From positions 1 through 12,558 of the forward strand of contig CAJUFF010000077.1 in NCBI GenBank assembly GCA_910585505.1: DNA of 12,558 nucleotides, given 5' to 3'. The stretch's first letter is position 1; every line of letters starts with the position of its first letter. This document shows positions 1 to 5,531 of the stretch, piece by piece. The notes under the pieces are model-generated. The model made no database searches, had not been told where the DNA came from, and saw nothing but the letters and a program-made list of their open reading frames with translations. The position numbers and the translations under genes are program-made. Origin of the DNA: an uncultured Ruminiclostridium sp. Its GTDB lineage: Bacteria; Bacillota; Clostridia; Oscillospirales; Ruminococcaceae.

Positions 1-7
1 GCGTATG

Positions 8-39
8 CGCGGCAAAGCGCGCAGCGCGGTCTTTGCGCG
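8..39. repeat. GC-rich imperfect inverted repeat (hairpin) at the left edge
   Basis: The arm CGCGGCAAAG (8-17) pairs with CTTTGCGCG (31-39) with one bulged G. The interior CGC/GCG can also pair, so the whole stretch can fold into one strong stem. It is far more GC-rich than anything else in the window. No T-tract follows directly, so it is not a typical terminator. It could be the tail of an upstream gene, since all three forward frames are open to the window edge and stop at 49-51, 58-60 or 77-79, or a small repeat element. Nothing further can be decided from this window. Confidence 0.5.
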
Positions 40-58
40 GTGTTGCCTTAAATATCTG

Positions 59-88
59 TTGACGAAAAAGTCTTTTTAGCGATATCTT
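59..88 (+). promoter_or_regulatory. possible promoter upstream of the VOC remnant
   Basis: TTGACG (59-64) matches the -35 consensus at 5 of 6 positions. TATCTT (83-88) matches the -10 consensus at 4 of 6, with an 18-bp spacer. Transcription would begin near 95, ahead of the remnant reading frame at 127. The spacing is acceptable but the -10 is weak, so this is only a candidate. Confidence 0.3.
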
Positions 89-126
89 AAGCACAAAATC
101 CTTGCGACGTAGAGTTTGTTCACAAA

Positions 127-309
127 ATGAAATGGGAAACAATGACTTTTAATGTATTTGAAATGGGAACGGAAAAGAACGTTCAGCACGCGTTTGATGT
201 TCTGAGCGACGGCGGAGTTGTCATAGAAGAAATTCATGAGGCGCCATGGAACAAATGCTGTGCCACAGTCATTGATAAATACGGCGTGTGCTGGTGGCTT
301 GCTATTTAA
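127..309 (+). pseudogene. VOC/PhnB-like (glyoxalase-fold) protein, C-terminal remnant
   Basis: This short frame encodes 60 residues. The second half, with PWNKCCATVIDKYGVCWWL, resembles the C-terminal strand pattern of small PhnB-like proteins of the vicinal-oxygen-chelate superfamily (form: W/S-x-C-x-x-x-V/I-I-D-K-F/Y-G-V-x-W). The stretch FEMGTEKNVQHAFDVLSDGG matches the helix-loop before it in that family. Whole members are usually about 130-150 residues, so the N-terminal half with the first beta-alpha-beta-beta-beta unit is missing. The same frame is closed by a TAA at 88-90, and no clear Shine-Dalgarno precedes the ATG. It is best read as a truncated remnant, lying beside another broken gene (443-859). 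Family assignment is from motif recall; biochemical function is unknown, and a functional small protein cannot be excluded. Confidence 0.55.
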
Positions 310-318
310 TACCAAATC

Positions 319-353
319 CTTTTTAAACCGATGTAATACCATAGTTTAAAAAG
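319..353. repeat. inverted repeat after the VOC remnant
   Basis: CTTTTTAAAC (319-328) and GTTTAAAAAG (344-353) form a perfect 10-bp inverted repeat with a 15-nt loop, starting 10 nt after the remnant's stop codon. The stem is AT-rich and no T-tract follows, so it would be a weak terminator at best. It may be the decayed end signal of the VOC gene or a protein-binding palindrome. The rest of 310-442 shows only an isolated TATAAT at 400-405 without a -35 box. Confidence 0.4.
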
Positions 354-750
354 AAATTGCACCCGAAACACTAATCCCACAATTCTAAAATTGATTAACT
401 ATAATAAGATGAGCACTGCAAGTCGGAATCGGAAAAGAGAATATGAAATTAGTATTTATATTGGGAGATGCGGCAGTCGGTAAAATGACAGTTGGACAAG
501 CTCTTATGAAAATCACAAATTTGCGTCTGGAAAGAAATGCGATCGAAAATCGGCTGAAATTCAAACCATCTAAAAGAAACATATCCGACTCAAACCAACG
601 ACTTATAGACGATGACAAAAAATACAGATGTGTAAGCTATGAAGATGAAATACCGTTTGAAAATTATCTCAGAATTGATAATTCCGATAAATCTCCTGAT
701 GAAGTAGCACCACTTATAAAAAAACTTTCAGATTATAAATTTCAATTTTT

Positions 751-793
751 CGGGCTGTTATTTATTATTGATAACTGCCCGATTTTATATTTT
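751..793 (+). terminator. rho-independent terminator of the ancestral P-loop gene
   Basis: CGGGCTGTTAT (751-761) pairs with ATAACTGCCCG (771-781) with one T-T mismatch and a 9-nt loop. It is followed by the T-rich tract ATTTTATATTTT (782-793). It lies inside the extended reading frame of the broken P-loop gene but 12 nt after that gene's inferred original stop (736-738). This supports the view that the extension is a frameshift artefact. Confidence 0.6.
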
Positions 794-814
794 AAAAATA
801 TCAGCATAAAATTT

Positions 815-850
815 AAAAAACGGTACCGCATCTTTAGTACGGTACCGTTT
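815..850. terminator. second hairpin between the P-loop remnant and tetR; T-run on the minus strand
   Basis: AAACGGTACCG (818-828) and CGGTACCGTTT (840-850) form a perfect 11-bp stem with an 11-nt loop. Each arm contains the palindrome CGGTACCG. The run of six A at 815-820 means that, read on the minus strand, the stem is followed by TTTTTT, the form of a rho-independent terminator. No minus-strand gene is visible to its right for it to serve. It may instead insulate the tetR promoter 29 bp downstream, or it may have been left by rearrangement. Confidence 0.45.
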
Positions 851-878
851 GTCAGGTAAAAAATAAATTTAAAAAAGC

Positions 879-906
879 TTGACATTTTTATAAAAAAGAG
901 TATAAT
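879..906 (+). promoter_or_regulatory. sigma-A promoter of the tetR-ABC operon
   Basis: A perfect -35 TTGACA (879-884) and a perfect -10 TATAAT (901-906) are separated by 16 bp in an AT-rich stretch. The expected start of transcription is near 912-914, inside the palindrome at 913-932. The promoter should be strong when unrepressed. Confidence 0.88.
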
Positions 907-912
907 TTAAAA

Positions 913-932
913 CATAGGTTTTAAAACGTATG
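913..932. promoter_or_regulatory. palindromic operator, probably bound by the TetR protein encoded just downstream
   Basis: CATAGGTTTTAAAACGTATG is a 20-bp palindrome in which only one symmetric pair (917/928, G and G) fails to match. It lies 7 bp after the -10 box, over the expected start of transcription, where a bound dimer would block RNA polymerase. The position ahead of a tetR gene is the classic autoregulation layout. That this regulator binds here is inference. Confidence 0.65.
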
Positions 933-953
933 ATTTAGTTAGAAAGGAACAAA

Positions 954-1553
954 ATGCCGCCAAAATCAAAATTTACCAGAGAACAAATAATTGCCGCCGC
1001 CTTGGAGATCGCCTCCCAACAAGATATCTCCTGTGTTACCGCAAGGGCGGTGGGCAAAAAACTGAACAGCTCCGCGCGACCTATCTTCACAGTTTTCAAA
1101 AATATGGAGGAGGTTACAGGGGAGGTAAAAAAAGCCGCAAGGGAAATGTATAACGAATATGTCAAAGAAGGCCTTAAAGAGGAAATTCATTTTAAGGGCG
1201 TGGGAAAGGCATATATAAAGTTTGCTGTTGAACAGCCCAAGCTTTTTCGGCTTCTCTTTATGTCGGAAACCGACCGCAGCGACGCCATAAGCGTGCTTCC
1301 GGTAATAGACGATAACTATGACAATATATTATCGTCCATAACCGAGCAATATGGGCTTCCTGCGAAGGACGCTCTATCACTGTACAGTCATTTATGGGTG
1401 TATACTCACGGAATAGCCTCTCTTTGCGCGACAAAAACCGTTAAATTCAGCGAGGAAGAGATTAGCGGTATGCTTACGGAGGTTTTTGTCAGCATTCTTA
1501 TTAAAAAGAAGTCCGAAATCAACGAAAGGAACAAAGCAGATGATAAAAGTTGA
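954..1553 (+). CDS. TetR/AcrR-family transcriptional regulator
   Basis: The 199-residue product has the length and layout of TetR repressors. An N-terminal three-helix DNA-binding domain spans about residues 8-55, with the helix-turn-helix around 28-48 (VTARAVGKKL, then PIFTVFKNMEEV, where the recognition helix ends in the usual aromatic-x-x-F-K pattern). It is followed by an all-helical ligand-binding and dimerisation domain (about 60-190). The start is set by the SD AGAAAGGA (941-948), five bases before the ATG. The last 14 bases overlap the ABC ATPase start, so the two are co-transcribed and probably translationally coupled. The promoter carries a 20-bp palindrome, so the protein likely represses its own operon until an effector, perhaps the transporter's substrate, releases it. 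The ligand cannot be told from sequence. Confidence 0.9.
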   Translation: MPPKSKFTREQIIAAALEIASQQDISCVTARAVGKKLNSSARPIFTVFKNMEEVTGEVKKAAREMYNEYVKEGLKEEIHFKGVGKAYIKFAVEQPKLFRLLFMSETDRSDAISVLPVIDDNYDNILSSITEQYGLPAKDALSLYSHLWVYTHGIASLCATKTVKFSEEEISGMLTEVFVSILIKKKSEINERNKADDKS

Positions 1554-2232
1554 AAACATCGTAAAGTCCTACGGAAAAAAGGAAAATAAACAAACGATTC
1601 TCAAAAACATCTCACTTGAAATAAAGGACGGAGATCTTGTAGTGATATTAGGAGCTTCGGGATCCGGAAAATCCACGCTCCTAAATGTATTATCAGGTCT
1701 CGAACGTCCCGACAGCGGAAAAATAAGCTACGAACAAAGAGAAATCACTTCCCTTTCCGACAATGAACTTACCGAGTTCCGCAAAAGCAATACGGGATTT
1801 ATTTTTCAGCAGTACTATCTTCTTCCAAATATGACCGCAGAAAAAAACGTTAAAATGGGAGCGGAGCTTGCGGATAACAAAAACTACGGCGAGATAATAA
1901 AAGCGGTGGGTCTGGAGGAAAAAAAGCACAAGTATCCATCCGAGCTCAGCGGCGGAGAACAGCAAAGGGTGTCCATAGCACGAGCACTGGCAAAAAAACC
2001 GAATGTGCTTTTTATGGACGAACCCACCGGAGCGCTTGACGAAAACACAGGGCGCTCGGTTCTTGAATATATACTGCGGCTTCACAAAGAAAAGAAATTT
2101 ACCGCCGTAATGGTGACTCACAACGCCAATATTGCCGAAACGGCAAATACAGTCATAAAAATGCAAAGCGGAAAGATCGGCGAGATTTCCACCAATGAAA
2201 ATCCCAAAAGCGCTTTTGAAATAGGTTGGTAA
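1540..2232 (+). CDS. ABC transporter ATP-binding protein (MacB/LolD/FtsE-like)
   Basis: The 230-residue product is a complete nucleotide-binding subunit. It shows Walker A GASGSGKS (38-45), Q-loop glutamine 90 in FQQYYLLPNM, signature LSGGE (136-140), Walker B VLFMDE (156-161), the D-loop GALD, and switch histidine 194 in VTHN. The FQQYYLLP and EPTGALD wording is typical of the class that powers FtsX/MacB-type permeases, which matches the next gene. I chose the ATG at 1540 because GAAAGGA (1524-1530) lies nine bases before it and residues MIKVENIVKSYG form the usual first strand. A longer frame back to 1486 would add an unconserved, SD-less extension inside tetR. It energises export or envelope work with the permease; the substrate is unknown. 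Confidence 0.93.
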   Translation: MIKVENIVKSYGKKENKQTILKNISLEIKDGDLVVILGASGSGKSTLLNVLSGLERPDSGKISYEQREITSLSDNELTEFRKSNTGFIFQQYYLLPNMTAEKNVKMGAELADNKNYGEIIKAVGLEEKKHKYPSELSGGEQQRVSIARALAKKPNVLFMDEPTGALDENTGRSVLEYILRLHKEKKFTAVMVTHNANIAETANTVIKMQSGKIGEISTNENPKSAFEIGW

Positions 2233-2252
2233 TAAAGAGAGGAAAGAAAATA

Positions 2253-3422
2253 ATGGTAATAAGTATTAAAAATGCCGTCAAGCTTGTGGGAATTACGATA
2301 ATGTGCTTCTGCGCGGCGTTTGTCTGCAATTTGTTTTTAAATTTCAATATAGATGTTATGCGAATAGAAAGCGAATTAACCGCCGAGTATCAGAAAATAT
2401 TTTACGACGCCGTCACGGCTACCGGAAAAGTTGTATCCTCGCTCAGCGGCGGATGCCTGCTCATAACTTCGATTGTTATGCTGATTTTTTACATAAAGCA
2501 GTACATAAATTCTCATTCAAAGGAATTGGGCATATTAAAAGCGTTAGGTTACTCAAATTTGAAAATTTCCAAAGATTTTTGGATTTTTGGATTAAGCGTT
2601 TTTGTAGGAACTATAATGGGATACTTCTTATCATTTCTGCTTATGCCTATGTTTTATGAAAAGCAGAATGAAGAGGGTATACTTCCGGAAATAAGCATTC
2701 ATATAAACTTGATTCTGCTTTTGCTTCTGGTAATATTGCCTTCGGTGATATTCGCGGTTTTATCGATTACATTCGCATTTATTAAACTTAAAAGACCCGT
2801 CATGAAGCTTCTTAAAGAAATACCGGATATCAAGATAAAAAAATTTACCGAAAAAGACGCTCGGTCAAAAAAGGAGATGCCTTTTCTGACCGAGCTGAGA
2901 AAAGCTACTTTAAAAAGCAAAAAAACGCTTGTTTTTCTTATTGCTTTCGCATCATTCTGCTTTTCCTCAATGATGCAGATGTCATTTAGTATGGATGAGC
3001 TGGCAAGCGAAATATTTGCGATAATGATATTTATGATAGGAATAACTTTATCCTTCACTACACTGTTTCTGGGGATTTCCACTGTAATAAACGCAAACGG
3101 AAAAACAATTGCAATGCTTAAGGTTGAAGGTTACAATACAAGACAATGTGAAAGTGCGATTTTCGGAGGATACCGCCCAATATCCTACATAGGCTTCGCC
3201 ATTGGCACCTTATATCAATACATGCTGCTTAAAATAATGATTGAAGCGGTGTTTGCCGATTTTGCGGAAATGGGCGGTGAGGTGCCTGAATACGGCTTTG
3301 ATGTTAAAGCCTTCATCATTTGTCTTATTACGTTTACTGTAATCTATGAGCTTATGATGAGATACTGCGGAGGTAAGATAAAAAAATGTCCCATAAAACA
3401 GATAATGGAAAGCGGAGAATAA
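2253..3422 (+). CDS. compact FtsX-type ABC transporter permease
   Basis: The 389-residue product has about eight membrane segments (near 9-31, 62-84, 109-131, 152-176, 225-245, 256-278, 309-329, 350-368). It is two repeats of an FtsX-like half. Each half has a cytoplasmic coupling motif after its second helix: ELGILKALGYS (91-101) and TIAMLKVEGYN (285-295). It lacks the large extracytoplasmic domain found between the first two helices of MacB-type proteins; only about 30 residues separate helices 1 and 2. The start at 2253 is favoured over 2226 because GAGAGGAAAG (2237-2246) lies six bases before it and the upstream ATG overlaps the ATPase gene. Two-repeat FtsX permeases of clostridia, such as bacitracin-type exporters, are often over 600 residues, so this is a short form. 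Together with the TetR gene it suggests a small inducible exporter; the substrate is unknown. Confidence 0.85.
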   Translation: MVISIKNAVKLVGITIMCFCAAFVCNLFLNFNIDVMRIESELTAEYQKIFYDAVTATGKVVSSLSGGCLLITSIVMLIFYIKQYINSHSKELGILKALGYSNLKISKDFWIFGLSVFVGTIMGYFLSFLLMPMFYEKQNEEGILPEISIHINLILLLLLVILPSVIFAVLSITFAFIKLKRPVMKLLKEIPDIKIKKFTEKDARSKKEMPFLTELRKATLKSKKTLVFLIAFASFCFSSMMQMSFSMDELASEIFAIMIFMIGITLSFTTLFLGISTVINANGKTIAMLKVEGYNTRQCESAIFGGYRPISYIGFAIGTLYQYMLLKIMIEAVFADFAEMGGEVPEYGFDVKAFIICLITFTVIYELMMRYCGGKIKKCPIKQIMESGE

Positions 3423-3454
3423 GAGGATTTTTTTAATATGCATCTTTCCAGATT

Positions 3455-3483
3455 GCCGCACCTTATATAAGGGCGGCTTTTTT
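3455..3483 (+). terminator. rho-independent terminator of the tetR-ABC operon
   Basis: GCCGC (3455-3459) pairs with GCGGC (3473-3477), and CCTT pairs with AAGG inside it, with one bulged A and an ATAT loop. Six T follow (3478-3483). It lies 32 bases after the permease stop and faces the converging minus-strand cluster. On the minus strand no T-run follows the stem, so it appears to serve only the plus-strand operon. Confidence 0.9.
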
Positions 3484-3538
3484 ATACCAAATTTTCATAT
3501 GTCTAAAGACGCATACCAATTCTTACGTGAGCAGGTTC

Positions 3539-4462
3539 TTATTTATTATTTTTTTCACTGGGCTTTATGTGCGCCTTTACTGTCCCCATCTTCCTCATTT
3601 CCCTCCTGCGTCTCAGCAGCGCGGCAAAATTATGCACTCGCAGAATATCGTTTATTTCCGCTCCCACAAATAAAATTATCATACAAATGTAAAGCCAGAG
3701 CAAAAAGAAAATTATCGCAGCCAGACTTCCGTAAATATTTGAGCGGCTGGCAAACATATCCATATACAATGAATAAAGCGCCGAAAATCCTACCCAACCA
3801 ACCGCGCTCACTACCGCGCCCGGAAGTTCATTTCTGAACTTTGTTTTTCGTTCCGGTATTACGGTATACAAAAACATAAAAAAAATCATCAAAAAACCAA
3901 AGCTCACCAACCACCTTATTACCCTGACAGCGTTTGCAAGAGAACCTAACGCGGGGACGTACGTCATCAGCAGATTTAGTATCATATTGCCGAAAACCAT
4001 AAGCAGCAATACCACCACAAGCGCCGCTATAAATCCTACGGTATAAAAAACCGCCGTGGCTCTTAACTGAATATATCCGCGCTTTTCCGTAGTTTTGTAT
4101 ACGGAATTAAGACCGTAGATTATTCCCAAAACACCCTTTGAGCATGACCAAAGAGCAGCGATGGTGGTGATGGAAATAAGAGCGCCGGAACCGGTTTCAC
4201 CTGCTTCCCTGACTATTCCCTTTAACAGCTCGCCTATAAGCGGAGAAAAAATTTCCATAGTCCAACTTTCGATATTTTCCCCGCTGAAAAAAGGTATATA
4301 TTTGAGCAAATTAAGAAACAGCATCAGAAACGGAAAAATGGATATGAAAATAAAGAATGCCGATTGTGCGGCGTAAGCTGAAAGATTATCCGAATCAAAG
4401 CGTTTTGAGATGCGCTCTACTGCATAAATCAAACTTCCTATCATCTTTTTCGGCTTTTGCAT
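3539..4462 (-). CDS. YihY/BrkB-family inner membrane protein
   Basis: The 307-residue product has six hydrophobic segments (near 31-53, 94-114, 137-166, 180-203, 213-236, 243-269). It carries the family's hallmarks: an amphipathic N-terminus leading into AAQSAFFIFISIFPFL, and the closing block YGSLAAIIFFLLWLY followed by LFVGAEIN. The tail after about 280 is basic and cytoplasmic (RRRREMRK). YihY/BrkB proteins were once called ribonuclease BN by error and are now regarded as membrane proteins of unsettled function. The SD AAAGGTGAT lies just before the ATG. It is the last gene of the minus-strand cluster, 19 bases after the MreB-like gene. I see no terminator after its stop; it converges on the tetR-ABC operon. 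Confidence 0.92.
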   Translation of the reverse strand: MQKPKKMIGSLIYAVERISKRFDSDNLSAYAAQSAFFIFISIFPFLMLFLNLLKYIPFFSGENIESWTMEIFSPLIGELLKGIVREAGETGSGALISITTIAALWSCSKGVLGIIYGLNSVYKTTEKRGYIQLRATAVFYTVGFIAALVVVLLLMVFGNMILNLLMTYVPALGSLANAVRVIRWLVSFGFLMIFFMFLYTVIPERKTKFRNELPGAVVSAVGWVGFSALYSLYMDMFASRSNIYGSLAAIIFFLLWLYICMIILFVGAEINDILRVHNFAALLRRRREMRKMGTVKAHIKPSEKNNK

Positions 4463-4481
4463 CGGATATCACCTTTCTCTG

Positions 4482-5501
4482 TTATTTATAACGGTAAAGC
4501 GAAATTTTCTCAAAACCGTCAAGCAGCTCCTCAGAAAGACTGAAAGCGGCCTCGACCCCCTTTGCCACACATTCGAGAGGATTATCCGCCACATAGCACG
4601 GTGCGCCTATCTTATTCTGGATATATTTATCCAAGCCTTTCAGCAACGCGCCTCCGCCCGTCAGTACAATACCGTTTGCCAATATATCACCTACCAGCTC
4701 CGGAGGAGTACGCTCCAACACTGAACGTATTCCTACGGTAATCTCTTCCACATGATCAATAAGCGCTTCATACAAATCCATCTCATTTATCTCAACGCTT
4801 TCGGGAAGCCCCCTAAGCAAATTGCGCCCTTTTACCGTCATTTTAACGTCAGCGCTTGGCTCAAATACATTGGCAAGACGAATCTTCGCCTGCTCGGCGG
4901 TTTTCTCACCGATAACAAGCTTATATTTTGCGGAAATATATTTTACTATTGATTCGTCAAATTTGGTTCCCGCCAACTTTATGGATGTATCCTTTACTAT
5001 ACCGTTAAATGATGTTATGGCAATATCAGTGGTACCTCCGCCTATATCAACTACCATGGCGCCCTTTGCCTGTGAAATATCAACTCCCGCACCCAGAAGG
5101 GCAGCTATAGGCTCTTTTATTATAAATACTTTTCTTGCGCCGGCCGAAAGCGCGGCTTCAATAACAGCACGGTTTTCCACATCGGTAATAAGTGAAGGAA
5201 CGCACAAAATTATACGCGGTTTAAGCATCATACTGCTGCTCACCTTTTTTATAAAGGCGGAAACCATTGCCTCCGTGGTGACGTTATCGGATATAACACC
5301 GTCTTTGAGAGGTTTTACCGCTACTATATATTCCGGAGTCCTTCCTATCATTTTATATGCCTCAGAGCCTACTGCAAGAACCTTTTGCTTTTTTTTATCG
5401 TAAGCCACCACGCTCGGCTCGTTTACTACTATTCCCTTCCCCCCAATAGATATAATTGTGTTGGCAGTTCCAAGGTCTATACCTACGTCGACCGACGACA
5501 T
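4482..5501 (-). CDS. mreB: MreB/Mbl-family bacterial actin
   Basis: The 339-residue product is a full-length MreB-class actin-fold ATPase that forms membrane-associated filaments guiding lateral cell-wall synthesis. Visible motifs are phosphate-1 GIDLGTANT (7-15), connect-1 region VPSLITDVENRAV (101-113), catalytic-type E130 in KEPIAALLGAG, phosphate-2 DIGGGTTD (152-159), and adenosine motif GIVLTGGGALL (277-287). Several usual spellings are altered: GTKFDES replaces the common G-D/N-x-F-D-E, and a C-terminal tail of about 20 residues (after 320) extends past the last conserved helix. No mreC, mreD or minC/D lies beside it, so it is probably a paralogue of the Mbl/MreBH type rather than the main mre-operon copy; the symbol is therefore loose. 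SD GAAAGGAAGTGG precedes the ATG. It follows cca by 30 bases. Confidence 0.9.
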   Translation of the reverse strand: MSSVDVGIDLGTANTIISIGGKGIVVNEPSVVAYDKKKQKVLAVGSEAYKMIGRTPEYIVAVKPLKDGVISDNVTTEAMVSAFIKKVSSSMMLKPRIILCVPSLITDVENRAVIEAALSAGARKVFIIKEPIAALLGAGVDISQAKGAMVVDIGGGTTDIAITSFNGIVKDTSIKLAGTKFDESIVKYISAKYKLVIGEKTAEQAKIRLANVFEPSADVKMTVKGRNLLRGLPESVEINEMDLYEALIDHVEEITVGIRSVLERTPPELVGDILANGIVLTGGGALLKGLDKYIQNKIGAPCYVADNPLECVAKGVEAAFSLSEELLDGFEKISLYRYK

Positions 5502-5531
5502 AACGCCACTTCCTTTCAGTTGCTTACGCTT

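Larger units (their letters stand above)
443..859 (+). pseudogene. AAA/shikimate-kinase-like P-loop protein, internally deleted and frameshifted
   Basis: The frame encodes 138 residues. Residues 1-29 carry a P-loop (GDAAVGKMT, 8-16) typical of a small nucleoside/shikimate-kinase-like family that normally continues into a long central region. Here that start is joined directly, around LRL (27-29; nt 521-529), to what is normally the C-terminal part: ERNAIENRLKFKPSKRN, then the DDDKKYR and IPFENYLRIDN segments (about 30-80). From memory, full members are about 170-190 residues, so roughly 90-100 residues, including the Walker B/lid region, are gone. The end is also broken. Adding one A to the A7 run at 718-724 gives a natural ending (K-K-T-F-R-L) with TAA at 736-738, followed 12 nt later by a terminator hairpin (751-781). 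In the present frame, about 40 extra residues run through that hairpin. I infer loss of function; a sequencing error in the A-run could explain only the second defect. Confidence 0.75.

Noticed and set aside
1..60. tail of an upstream gene (three forward frames open to the edge, ending by 79)
   Set aside because: All three forward frames are open over a few codons only and none shows a recognisable protein end, so no gene was called.
400..405. TATAAT as a promoter for the P-loop remnant
   Set aside because: No TTGACA-like box lies 16-18 bp upstream, so it was not called as a promoter.
1693..2166. 157-codon minus-strand open frame
   Set aside because: Antisense to the ABC ATPase, which carries all expected motifs; composition looks like a mirror frame.
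3455..3477. bidirectional terminator also ending the YihY transcript
   Set aside because: On the minus strand the stem is not followed by a T-run (it reads AATCTGG), so only plus-strand termination is supported.
3499..3837. 112-codon plus-strand open frame after the ABC operon terminator
   Set aside because: It is antisense to the 3' part of the YihY gene, and no family resemblance is seen.
4822..5403. 193-codon plus-strand open frame
   Set aside because: It lies fully antisense to the MreB-like gene, whose motifs are unmistakable; the translated product has no recognisable domain.
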